Assembly (NCBI RefSeq): GCF_017303155.1
Contig: NZ_JAEKJR010000001.1
Span: 62,001-126,000, forward strand
Source of the DNA: Microbulbifer salipaludis
GTDB taxonomy: Bacteria; Pseudomonadota; Gammaproteobacteria; Pseudomonadales; Cellvibrionaceae
Direction of reading: 5' to 3'
Length of the DNA: 64,000 bases
The number at the start of each line of letters is the position of its first letter. The first letter of the stretch is position 1. Shown here piece after piece: positions 56,806-64,000 of this stretch. A model generated the notes under the pieces. The model was given only the letters and a program-made list of their open reading frames with translations, was not told the origin of the DNA and did no database searches. A program made the position numbers and the translations under genes.

Positions 56806-58251
56806 TCACACTCCGTAGCAGCAGTACTTCGTCTCATAGAATTCGGCCATACCCTCGACACCGCCCTCGCGGCCAATGCCGGATTCCTTGCAGCCGCCGA
56901 AGGGTGCCACCGTGGTCGAGAAGACACCCGCGTTGCACGCCACCATGCCATACTCCAGCGCCTCCACCACACGGTTCGCACGATGTATGTTTTCACTCAT
57001 CACATACGCCGCCAACCCGAACGGCGTGTCATTGGCGCGCTGAATCACCTCCGCTTCCTCACGGAACTTCTGCACCACCGCCAGCGGCCCGAAAATCTCT
57101 TCCTGCGCAATACGCATCGAATCATCCACATCCGTCAGCAGCGTCGGCGCATAGTAGTTTTCGCCCTCGGGCAGGAAATCACCACCCAGCACCAGCTTCG
57201 CGCCATTGGCCACCGCCTCCTCAACCAGACCGTGCACCCGATCTACCGCGCGGCGGAAAATCAGCGGCCCCAGCGTCGTGCCCGGCTCCAGGCCGTGACC
57301 CGGCTGCAGCTGCTCAATCGCCGCCGCCAGCTTCGCCACAAACGCATCGTGCACCGACTCGTGCACATAAATCCGGTTAGTAGATACACAGGTCTGGCCC
57401 GCGTTGCGCATCTTCGTCGCCACACAGGCGGTGACGGCGGTATCCAGGTCCGCATCATCAAACACGATGAACGGCGCGTTGCCGCCCAGCTCCATCGACA
57501 TCTTCTTCACGGTGCTCGCGCACTGCGCCATCAGCAGCTTGCCCACCGGCGTGGAGCCGGTAAAGGTGAACTTGGCGACGCGCGCATCTTCTGTGAGCAC
57601 CTTGCCGATCGCCGCGGAGTCCGACCCCACCACCACATTCAGCGTGCCCGCCGGCAGCCCGGCCTGCTCCGCCAGCACACACAGCGCCAGCGCCGACAGC
57701 GGCGTTTCCGAAGCCGGCTTGATCACCACCGTACAGCCCGCCGCCAGCGCCGGTGCTGCCTTGCGGGTAATCATCGCATTGGGGAAGTTCCACGGCGTAA
57801 TACAGGTCACCACCCCCACCGGCTGGCGAATCGTGTGCAGGCGCATCGCCGGATTGTGGGTGGGGATCGTCTGCCCATAGGCACGGCGACACTCCTCCGC
57901 GTACCACTCGATATAGGATGCACCGTAGTCAATCTCACCCAGTGCCTCCGCCAGTGGCTTACCCTGCTCCAGCGTCAGTAACCGCGCCAGATCCTCACGG
58001 TTCTCCGCAATCAGCTGATACCAGCGCTTGAGCACCGCTGCGCGCTCGCCGGCGGTCTTGCGGCTCCAGGCGGGAAACGCGGCATGCGCCGCGGCAACCG
58101 CCTGCTCGGCATCAGCGGCGCTGCCATCGGCAATCTCTGCCAGTAGATCGCCATTGGCGGGGTCAGTAACCGCCAACTTACCGGCGCCATCACGCCACTG
58201 GCCGTCGATAAAGTTCTGGGTCTTCAGCAACTGGTTATTGTTCAGATTCAT
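56806..58251 (-). CDS. gabD: NAD(P)-dependent succinate-semialdehyde dehydrogenase
   Basis: Oxidises succinate semialdehyde (from GABA) to succinate; related semialdehydes may also be used. The 481-residue length, the catalytic Cys in GQTCVSTNR, the general-base Glu in MELGGNAPF, the cofactor motif FTGSTPVGK and the TPWNFP motif are all typical. ATG 58251 (MNLNNNQLL) has GGGAG seven bases upstream; an ATG at 58335 would add 28 residues. It is the first gene of the unit, followed by the aminotransferase, and divergent from the LysR regulator. Confidence 0.94.
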   Translation of the reverse strand: MNLNNNQLLKTQNFIDGQWRDGAGKLAVTDPANGDLLAEIADGSAADAEQAVAAAHAAFPAWSRKTAGERAAVLKRWYQLIAENREDLARLLTLEQGKPLAEALGEIDYGASYIEWYAEECRRAYGQTIPTHNPAMRLHTIRQPVGVVTCITPWNFPNAMITRKAAPALAAGCTVVIKPASETPLSALALCVLAEQAGLPAGTLNVVVGSDSAAIGKVLTEDARVAKFTFTGSTPVGKLLMAQCASTVKKMSMELGGNAPFIVFDDADLDTAVTACVATKMRNAGQTCVSTNRIYVHESVHDAFVAKLAAAIEQLQPGHGLEPGTTLGPLIFRRAVDRVHGLVEEAVANGAKLVLGGDFLPEGENYYAPTLLTDVDDSMRIAQEEIFGPLAVVQKFREEAEVIQRANDTPFGLAAYVMSENIHRANRVVEALEYGMVACNAGVFSTTVAPFGGCKESGIGREGGVEGMAEFYETKYCCYGV

Positions 58252-58350
58252 CGAACACTCCCTGATCATCCTGTATATAGGCTTTTCAGGGATTCTGGAG
58301 CGAGAGTCTGGTGGTGAATAGTAAGATCTTTGCAACTAAAGTTCAGATCC

Positions 58351-58363
58351 ATCAAACTTTGAT
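58351..58363. promoter_or_regulatory. Candidate LysR operator between gabD and lysR
   Basis: ATCAAACTTTGAT is a perfect 13-base dyad (six-base arms around a C) lying midway between the divergent starts, with further A/T-rich inverted sequence just to its left. LysR regulators usually bind such dyads next to their own gene. Confidence 0.45.
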
Positions 58364-58393
58364 CCATCCCCCCTTAGAACGCGTGAACAGACC

Positions 58394-59314
58394 ATGGTTA
58401 AAAGCGCAAAAGCCCTGTCCGGGCGCCTCAGCGATATGGACCTACGCCTGCTGCGGGTCTTCCGTGAAGTGGTGCAGGCCGGCGGCCTGGCGCCGGCGGA
58501 AGTGGCGCTTAACATCAGCCGCTCCACCATCAGCGTGCACCTGTCGGACCTGGAGACCCGCCTGGGGATGCCGTTGTGCATCCGCTCCCGCGGGCGCGCC
58601 GACTTCAAGCTCACCCGCGAGGGGGAGGCCCTGTACCAGGCAATCGAAGAGCTGGATGGGCACCTGGCCAGCTTCAGAAGCCAGGTGAATGCGATCCAGT
58701 CACAGCTCACCGGGCAGCTGCGCATCGTGCTGCCGGACGACATGCTGGCCATACCACAGCTCAATATGCCCGCGACCATCGCGCAATTGCGCGAGCGCGC
58801 GCCGCAGCTGCAACTGGATATCAAACTGGCAGCGCCCCACGAGCTGGAACTGGAAATCCTCGGCGGTCGCGCCGATGTGGGCATCAACCCGCTGCACTCC
58901 CGTCGCCCAGGGCTCAGCTACCAGCCCCTGTTCAGTCACCAGTCGCTACTCTACGGGGCCAGCCACCACCCCTGCGCCGTCGCACCACAGGTTGACGAGG
59001 AAGTCATTACCCAGCAGGAACTTGCTGCGCCCGACCACGCCGTGCTCTCCGGGGCCGCGCACCTCTACCGCCTGTTTCCACACAAAAGCATCGCCAACCA
59101 TATGGCTGCGCGCCTGGCGATGATCCTGTCGGGGAAATTTATTGGCTTTCTGCCGGAGTATCTGGCGCGGGACTATGTGGAGCGCGGTGAGCTGGTCGCA
59201 TTCTTTCCGGACCGCTTCTGCTACCAGATCCAGAATGCACTGACGTTCAAGAGCACTGCGGCAGAGCAACCTGCAGTGCAGTTGTTTCTGGAGGTATTGG
59301 TGGTGAACGGGTAG
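58394..59314 (+). CDS. LysR family transcriptional regulator
   Basis: A 306-residue LysR-type regulator: N-terminal winged helix (LRLLRVFREVVQAGGLAPAE and ISRSTISVHLSDLETRLG, about residues 17-60) and a substrate-binding domain. It is divergent from gabD and probably controls the GABA/beta-alanine catabolic genes. Residues in HMAARLAMILSGKFIGFLPE (about 235-254) match, at the DNA level, a decayed copy at 62.5 kb. No Asp-rich or unusual feature is seen. The start ATG 58394 fits the family length. Confidence 0.92.
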   Translation: MVKSAKALSGRLSDMDLRLLRVFREVVQAGGLAPAEVALNISRSTISVHLSDLETRLGMPLCIRSRGRADFKLTREGEALYQAIEELDGHLASFRSQVNAIQSQLTGQLRIVLPDDMLAIPQLNMPATIAQLRERAPQLQLDIKLAAPHELELEILGGRADVGINPLHSRRPGLSYQPLFSHQSLLYGASHHPCAVAPQVDEEVITQQELAAPDHAVLSGAAHLYRLFPHKSIANHMAARLAMILSGKFIGFLPEYLARDYVERGELVAFFPDRFCYQIQNALTFKSTAAEQPAVQLFLEVLVVNG

Positions 59315-59347
59315 AGTTTCAAAAAAATAAATGAATGCGTAAGCGCC

Positions 59348-59647
59348 ATGGAAAAAAATATCTTTCTGAGAGAAGTCGAACGCCGACTTACCCAGTTGTT
59401 TAAAGCCTCCAAAAGCGGGCATCCGATACCGGCAGTAGAGCGTCACCGGCTGCAGGGTTTTATGCAGGCGGGCGTGTTTATGGAGCTATGCAATCGTAGT
59501 GAACTCAACGAGATTATGGAGCGTACGCATCTGGAGATCTTCCGCAAGACGATCGAGCAGAGAAAGGTAGATGCGCCTGTCTCCTGGATCTATCAGGAGA
59601 CCGACTACAGCCTTTACGACACGCCGGCCTATGAAAGGAAGCCATAA
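59348..59647 (+). CDS. Small hypothetical protein, 99 residues
   Basis: A 99-residue, mostly helical, charged protein (ERRLTQLFKASKSGH, then VERHRLQGFMQAGVFMELCNRSELNEIM). No signal peptide and no membrane segment. The coding frame has normal codon use, but the ribosome site is weak and the distance to the LysR stop is only 33 bases, so it may be translated from the LysR mRNA. I do not recognise the family; a regulatory or DNA-binding role is only a guess. Confidence 0.6.
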   Translation: MEKNIFLREVERRLTQLFKASKSGHPIPAVERHRLQGFMQAGVFMELCNRSELNEIMERTHLEIFRKTIEQRKVDAPVSWIYQETDYSLYDTPAYERKP

Positions 59648-59733
59648 AACCGTCAAGCTAGTTGTGACAACCGGCCAAACCTGAGCACCTGGAAGCAAGC
59701 CTGTATCGGCTCGCCCCCAAGGCAGGACGCCCC

Positions 59734-60969
59734 CTATTCTGGCCCTCGATCTGCCGCTGACGCCGTGCTGTTCGGCAGGATAAACATGCCGTCCCAATAG
59801 TGCGACCAGGACTGGGAGGCAATAGGGTGCCGATACTGGTGCCCGTAAAACCTCGCATTGTCACCGGCATCCCGCACAACATGGTCGAGCGCAGGGCCAT
59901 CGAGAAATATGGCATCACTGCCGTCGACATTGCGGTCGCGAACGATCTGCGCCTCCAGCATCCCACCCTGCCCAGGTGAAATCGCCTTCACCTGCATATC
60001 GACGAAATCCCGGTATTGACCTTTGACTGCCGCAATATGGGCGAGATACATGTCTTTCCCGTAATCGCGACGCAGTAGCGTACCCAGGTTATCAAAGCGA
60101 TGCGGCACAGTTCCGCCATAGTTGAGATGGATAAAGTGGCCCCATACGATGACCTTCTTATCCTTGTACCTGTTTTCCAATAGCCAGCGCAGGTTGTCAG
60201 CCATGGCGATGTCGTGCTCGTCGTGGCGGCGCGTGCCCCACAGGTTCTGCGCCACAATCACCAGGCCGTGCACCAGACGCGCCACGTAATCCGGGCGATC
60301 GTAGCCGGAAGCCCTGCTGGGCAGCCCGTTGAAGCCTTGAATCAGGCGGTAGCTGTTTTCAATAAATCGCGCCTGCTGCGCGTCCGTGAAGCCTCCAGGG
60401 ACTCGCTCCAATGCCGCCTGTGTGATCGCCAGATACTCTGACCAATCCACCGTTGCCGATTCCCGCGGTAGCAGCCGCACACTTTGCTGCTTTATAAAGT
60501 CAGCCGCCCCAGCCAGGGAATATTCGCCACTCAAGCGCCCGTCAAACCCGGCCAGTTCCAGTGGTCGGGCGCCGTCGCGCTCGGCATCGATATAATCAAA
60601 CAGAGCGTTCACCGGCGCACTGTTCGCATACATATAAAAAATATTGCCCGGTGCCTGCTCCCGGATCGGATTTTCCGACGTTTGCCAGATGCGCGCCACG
60701 TCGAACAGGCCGCTCTCGATCACCAGGGCATCGAAGCCTTTTTCCCGGTGCAGGTACTGCACCAGTCGCGCCTTGAGGGCAAAGTTTTCATGCTCACCGT
60801 GGGTCAGCTCATCCAGCAGGACGATTCGCCGGTCACCCACGGCCTCACCAAACGCCTGCAAGTCTGAAAAATGGCGGCCCTCCGGTTTAGCAGCCTGCGC
60901 CGGGGTCACAGTTCCGACAGCACACAACAGCAGCGTGCCGACGACGATCAGTAAATCTCTCATTAACAT
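59734..60969 (-). CDS. Erythromycin esterase-like protein
   Basis: A 411-residue exported protein (signal peptide ending near TPAQAAK). It belongs to the EreA/ChaN-like esterase family, recognised by LLDELTHGEHENFALKARLV (about 50-70; the family norm has GE where DE stands), VIESGLFDVARIW and HFIHLNYGG. The family covers erythromycin esterases and succinoglycan-associated proteins, and most members have unknown substrates. The gene follows the cytochrome b561 gene by six bases on the same strand, and the two are probably co-transcribed. No resistance claim can be made from sequence. Confidence 0.82.
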   Translation of the reverse strand: MLMRDLLIVVGTLLLCAVGTVTPAQAAKPEGRHFSDLQAFGEAVGDRRIVLLDELTHGEHENFALKARLVQYLHREKGFDALVIESGLFDVARIWQTSENPIREQAPGNIFYMYANSAPVNALFDYIDAERDGARPLELAGFDGRLSGEYSLAGAADFIKQQSVRLLPRESATVDWSEYLAITQAALERVPGGFTDAQQARFIENSYRLIQGFNGLPSRASGYDRPDYVARLVHGLVIVAQNLWGTRRHDEHDIAMADNLRWLLENRYKDKKVIVWGHFIHLNYGGTVPHRFDNLGTLLRRDYGKDMYLAHIAAVKGQYRDFVDMQVKAISPGQGGMLEAQIVRDRNVDGSDAIFLDGPALDHVVRDAGDNARFYGHQYRHPIASQSWSHYWDGMFILPNSTASAADRGPE

Positions 60970-60975
60970 GTTCCG

Positions 60976-61506
60976 TTACCCCCTCGCCCACAACATGTGG
61001 CGCAGCGTGTTATCGCGATCGACAAAGTGGTGCTTCAGCGCCGCGACAACATGCAGGCCGAGCAGCGCGCTCAGTGCGTAGCCCGCGGCAACATGCACCT
61101 GCTGCCCGAAGGTCGACAGCGTGGCGGAATAGGCTGTGTACTGCTGCAGTGCGTCCTTGCTCGCAGACACGAGTTCGATACCGAAGAAGCCAATGCCGTA
61201 ACCGCCGAAACCACTGTAGGCGGCGCCGGAGACCAGCATCAGCAGCAGCCCCACCAACAGCAGCCAGTGATAGGCCGACACCCACCGCGGCAGGGCTGCC
61301 GCGCCCGAGCGCCAGGGATCCCGTATCCGCAAGAACACGCGAATCATCAGCAGCGGGATGACCAGCACGGCCAGTGACTTGTGCAGGTGATACAGGGAAA
61401 ACTGCTGATAGGTGGTCATGTAGTACCCCAGTGATATCAAAAAGATCACCAGGGCAGCCATGACCCAGTGCAGCAGGCGGTGTGTAGTTTGCGAGTGTCT
61501 ATCCAT
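60976..61506 (-). CDS. Cytochrome b561 family protein
   Basis: A 176-residue four-helix membrane cytochrome (prokaryotic b561 type) that moves electrons from quinol to periplasmic acceptors. His residues for haem are in RLLHWVMAAL and LYHLHKSLAVLV, and in GQQVHVAAGY with LLGLHVVAALKHHF. ATG 61506 has GAGG five bases upstream; an ATG at 61554 would add 16 residues. It is upstream of the esterase gene, six bases apart, an unusual pair whose joint role I cannot name. Confidence 0.87.
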   Translation of the reverse strand: MDRHSQTTHRLLHWVMAALVIFLISLGYYMTTYQQFSLYHLHKSLAVLVIPLLMIRVFLRIRDPWRSGAAALPRWVSAYHWLLLVGLLLMLVSGAAYSGFGGYGIGFFGIELVSASKDALQQYTAYSATLSTFGQQVHVAAGYALSALLGLHVVAALKHHFVDRDNTLRHMLWARG

Positions 61507-61592
61507 CAAAGCCTCTATCAGTCGATTGGAATGTGGGCTCAGGATAGGCACCAAGTGCTTGATTTTAAGGGAATTGTGACGAGTGGACGGAT

Positions 61593-62393
61593 TCAGGGAC
61601 GAATCGATGTGCGGGACAGGCGCGTCTTGACCGCGTCTTTGTAGGCTTTACTTACATTCACTTTTTCGTCGCCCGCAAGCAGCAGGTAGGCAGCACCGGT
61701 ATCGGTATTACAGAACTGTGCCACCCGCTCGAGGTTGACGATGAAGCTGCGATGGACACGCATGAAGTGCTGGGAGGAAAGTGACTCGGTGAGCTGCTTG
61801 ATGGTACTGCGCTTGATATAGCATTTTCCGCTGGCATGAATTTCTACGTAGTTGCCCGCCGCTTTTACAAAGTCGACTTCCGCCAGCGGCAAGGGGCGCG
61901 CCAGCCCGCGGTACTCCACATCCAGCATAGAGGTAGCAGCATCCGGCGCAGGGGGTGCACATGATTGCGCAAGCGCTGGCCGGGCAGCGATCCACAAGCC
62001 GGCGCACACCAGCGACGCGGCGAGCAGGTATTTGGGCGCCATGCCGACCAGCGACGCCCCCCAGTTACCCCCAAAAAAATCGTAATCGATTAGCACCCGG
62101 GTAACGCTACTCAGCAAATACATCGCGACAAATGCCGCAATTACATGTGCCGCCGAGATCGATCTCTGCCAGCGCACCTTCAGTGTCACAGCCAGCCCAC
62201 TGAGCAACAGCACCATACCCCACTCTTTCAGCCAGAAGATCTGTGAGTCGATAAAGTCATAACGACCGCCGCCCACATAGTGGCGCCAGAAGTAGCAGTA
62301 GAGGTTGTACAGCAGAAAGAAAAGAAGCCAGATGCTCCCCGCACGCGCGTACGGAGACGGGCAGCCCTGCCAGATTCTGGATAGTGCGCTCAT
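61593..62393 (-). CDS. Membrane-bound LytTR family transcriptional regulator
   Basis: A 266-residue protein with four transmembrane helices (about residues 18-40, 55-75, 82-105 and 125-145) and a C-terminal LytTR DNA-binding domain (FVKAAGNYVEIHASGKCYIKR, shortened; then HFMRVHRSFIVNLERV). This is the form that carries its own membrane sensor instead of a receiver. It lies upstream of the cytochrome b561/esterase pair on the same strand, with 86 bases between them, so it may regulate them. Confidence 0.87.
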   Translation of the reverse strand: MSALSRIWQGCPSPYARAGSIWLLFFLLYNLYCYFWRHYVGGGRYDFIDSQIFWLKEWGMVLLLSGLAVTLKVRWQRSISAAHVIAAFVAMYLLSSVTRVLIDYDFFGGNWGASLVGMAPKYLLAASLVCAGLWIAARPALAQSCAPPAPDAATSMLDVEYRGLARPLPLAEVDFVKAAGNYVEIHASGKCYIKRSTIKQLTESLSSQHFMRVHRSFIVNLERVAQFCNTDTGAAYLLLAGDEKVNVSKAYKDAVKTRLSRTSIRP

Positions 62394-62461
62394 GATGAAA
62401 CAGGTAAGTCCTTACTCGGCGCGTACGTTACCAAAGGTGAGCGGATTTTCAAATCACCGGT

Positions 62462-62578
62462 CCTTACCCCAAGAGCACTACCAGTCATATGGCTGCACAC
62501 CTGGCGATAATTGTTGCGGGGAAACTTATTGATTTCCTGCCCCGTCTTTGGCGGGATAGTATGTTAGAAATGAGAATC
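62462..62578 (+). pseudogene. Decayed fragment of a LysR-type regulator gene
   Basis: Bases 62486-62542 align with 59099-59155 inside the LysR gene, 45 of 57 positions identical by hand count and in the same reading frame. The frame reads SHMAAHLAIIVAGKLIDFLP against NHMAARLAMILSGKFIGFLP in the intact regulator. Identity fades on both sides. There is no DNA-binding domain and no ribosome site, so this is a remnant of a LysR paralogue. It lies between the LytTR and GNAT genes. Confidence 0.7.
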
Positions 62579-62660
62579 TGTGGATATTTTCAGAAGTTCG
62601 CTATTGCAGGCGGAAGGGGGGAATAGCCATGGCAGAAAAAAGCGAACAGTGGAGTAAATC

Positions 62661-63176
62661 TTGAGCGTTATTACTTACTATCTGGAAATGACCGATCCCG
62701 CCCAACTCAACGCCAAACCCTGCCCTGAGGGGCTGTCCGTGGTGGAGGCGGAGGAAAAGGAGTTCCGTTTCAATCGTTATCTCTACCAGCTGGTGGGCGA
62801 GCCCTGGCAGTGGAACGACAAGCTCAAGGAATCCGACGAGACCTGGCAGGAATACGCTGAGCGCGATGGGTTGCGCACCTGGGTGGCCTACTACCGCGGC
62901 GCCATCGCCGGTTATTTTGAACTGGAAAGACAGCCCAACGATGAGGTACAGATTGCCTACTTCGGCCTGGCGCCGCGATTTATTGGCCGCGGTTTTGGCG
63001 GGCACCTGCTAAGCCGGGCGCTGCAGGAGGCGTGGCAATGGTCACCCTGCCAGCGCGTGTGGGTGCACACCTGCACGTTGGATCACGAAGGCGCGCTGGC
63101 CAATTATCAGGCGCGCGGCATGCAGATTTATCGCACCGAAGTGGACACGCCACCCTCGCCAGACGAACCCACCTGA
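62661..63176 (+). CDS. GNAT family N-acetyltransferase
   Basis: A 171-residue GCN5-related acetyltransferase. The acetyl-CoA loop is AYFGLAPRFIGRGFGGHLLSRAL, with the R/Q-x-x-G-x-G/A pattern FIGRGFGG at about residues 111-118. The substrate is unknown: small molecules or protein N-termini. Translation starts at TTG 62661, with GGAG six bases upstream; no ATG in frame is placed so well. The gene is on its own, after the LysR remnant and before a terminator-bounded minus-strand gene. Confidence 0.85.
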   Translation: MSVITYYLEMTDPAQLNAKPCPEGLSVVEAEEKEFRFNRYLYQLVGEPWQWNDKLKESDETWQEYAERDGLRTWVAYYRGAIAGYFELERQPNDEVQIAYFGLAPRFIGRGFGGHLLSRALQEAWQWSPCQRVWVHTCTLDHEGALANYQARGMQIYRTEVDTPPSPDEPT

Positions 63177-63199
63177 CAGCCGCCAGTTTTCTGCAGGCG

Positions 63200-63225
63200 A
63201 AAAAAAGGGGAGCCAGGCTCCCCTC
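63200..63225 (-). terminator. Terminator of the TPR protein gene
   Basis: The stem is AGGGGAG/CTCCCCT with loop CCAGG. On the minus strand it is followed by seven T residues. It lies about 38 bases after the stop of the minus-strand gene that enters from the right edge. Confidence 0.8.
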
Positions 63226-63263
63226 AAGCTTTCCACCTCATCGGCAGACTCACATACTCGGTA

Positions 63264-64000
63264 TCACGGCGATGCCTTGGTGCCAGCGCCCGGAGACGAC
63301 TGCCCCTTGTCTTTCACCATCGCCTTGCCCTGAATCTTGCTCTGGGGGCCGGAGCCATCCGCAAGCGTGGGCTTGAGTTCGGCGAGCATATTTTTCATCT
63401 GGTTGTACTCGGCCTCGTCGGTGAGTTCCAGCATCAGCGGCTGCGCTACTTCGGCGAAGTACTGTGCATCTTTGCGCTCGTAGAGCTCCTGCGCCAGCCA
63501 CTGGGCGATATGTAACTCGCGGGGCGCACGGCGGTAGGCCTGCTCCAGCATTTCCACATACTGCGCCTTCGGATAACCCAGCATCTGCATGCTGATCGCC
63601 AGACCGTACCAGTTCATCGCCTCGCCGGACTGGTTGTTCACCAGCTGCACGAACTTGTCCCGCGCACCCTTGAGTGCGGTTTTGTCACGATCGCCACCGA
63701 GGGTGGTGATTTCGCGGTTCAGCCACAACCAGGCCTGCGCCTTCTGGTACCAGAAGTGTTTGCGATCCGACGGCGCCACCTGGGCCAGCAGGCGCGCGGC
63801 CTGGTCGAAGTCACCCGCGCGGGTAGCTGCATCGGCACGCACTGCGGAAAGCTCCGGAGAGTACAGCTCCTCGCGCTCGGCAAATTCCACCAGCTCGTGC
63901 ACACCGTGGGTGTTGTAGCCAGACTTCACCAAGAAGCGGGCCAGTTCCACAACGGCTTCCTCGCCACTCATTGTGCGCAACTTCGGACGCTTGGACTCAA
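63264..64000 (-). CDS. TPR-like protein, 5' end beyond the window
   Basis: A mostly helical protein with tetratricopeptide-like repeats (GDFDQAARLLAQVAPSD, WYGLAISMQMLGYP, EMLEQAYRRAPRELHIAQW). The open frame continues upstream of the first internal ATG (63971) to the window edge (ESKRPKLRTMSGEE), so the true start lies outside. At least 245 residues are present. The C-terminus is Gly/Ser/Lys-rich. The role is unknown; TPR proteins of this kind assemble envelope or polysaccharide machines. Confidence 0.6.
   Translation of the reverse strand, partial: ESKRPKLRTMSGEEAVVELARFLVKSGYNTHGVHELVEFAEREELYSPELSAVRADAATRAGDFDQAARLLAQVAPSDRKHFWYQKAQAWLWLNREITTLGGDRDKTALKGARDKFVQLVNNQSGEAMNWYGLAISMQMLGYPKAQYVEMLEQAYRRAPRELHIAQWLAQELYERKDAQYFAEVAQPLMLELTDEAEYNQMKNMLAELKPTLADGSGPQSKIQGKAMVKDKGQSSPGAGTKASP

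Noticed and set aside
59734..60969. Macrolide resistance gene
   Set aside because: The family includes erythromycin esterases, but it is broad and the substrate cannot be told from sequence; the conserved GE is DE here.

Overview
The window reads as a chromosomal segment of a GC-rich, marine, polysaccharide-degrading gammaproteobacterium, most likely Microbulbifer or a close relative in the Cellvibrionales. This is inferred from the GH50 agarase, a pullulanase with a GlyGly-CTERM tail and a matching rhombosortase, the tsaD / rpsU-yqeY-dnaG-rpoD arrangement, and the outer-membrane protein types. No species marker such as 16S rRNA is present. I see no prophage, transposase, integrase or CRISPR array.

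Layout. 1-5.1 kb: the 3' part of a pullulanase, two tandem CPBP membrane proteases and galE. 5.5-10.5 kb: the prkA-yeaH-spoVR stress module, with a structured repeat between the first two genes. 10.6-14.3 kb: a HTH/pseudo-receiver regulator, a candidate small RNA, cca, a pteridine reductase and a phosphoribosyltransferase. 14.3-19.3 kb: HxlR regulator/old yellow enzyme divergent pair, a two-component system, and a membrane-anchored DJ-1/PfpI protein. 19.4-21.7 kb: GH50 agarase. 21.9-29.9 kb: folK-folB-tsaD on one strand and rpsU-yqeY-dnaG-rpoD-dgkA on the other. 30-32.1 kb: an autotransporter-like protein and a tRNA with a CAU anticodon. 32.2-36.8 kb: MFS exporter, DUF3298-like lipoprotein, and two unrecognised genes in tandem. 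36.9-41.9 kb: SWIM/SNF2 helicase, LpxR-like outer-membrane protein, rhombosortase. 42-46.9 kb: small-protein genes, FMN reductase, alkylsulfatase with a sigma-54-like promoter, FCD-family regulator. 47-54.9 kb: pepB-type aminopeptidase, zinc-finger/TPR membrane protein, rhomboid-TPR protein, MscS-type channel, DUF6515-like protein. 55.3-59.3 kb: class III aminotransferase and succinate-semialdehyde dehydrogenase with a divergent LysR regulator. 59.3-64 kb: small hypothetical, erythromycin-esterase-like protein, cytochrome b561, LytTR regulator, a decayed LysR fragment, a GNAT enzyme and a TPR protein cut by the window edge.

Several genes fit together. The pullulanase carries a C-terminal tail of the kind rhombosortases process, and a rhombosortase is encoded 39 kb away. 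The aminotransferase and semialdehyde dehydrogenase form a plausible GABA/beta-alanine route with a LysR activator. PrkA, YeaH and SpoVR form the widely conserved stress/starvation trio.

The best candidates for something undescribed are: (1) two copies of a compound inverted-repeat element (closing stem, inner hairpin, conserved core), each between the first two genes of an apparent operon and both in the same orientation relative to transcription; (2) a two-gene cassette at 34.4-36.8 kb with no family I recognise; (3) a promoter/terminator-bounded transcript of about 180 nt at 11.36-11.54 kb with no obvious ORF; (4) a 41-residue Cys-containing small protein at 42.1 kb; and (5) a LysR gene remnant at 62.5 kb.
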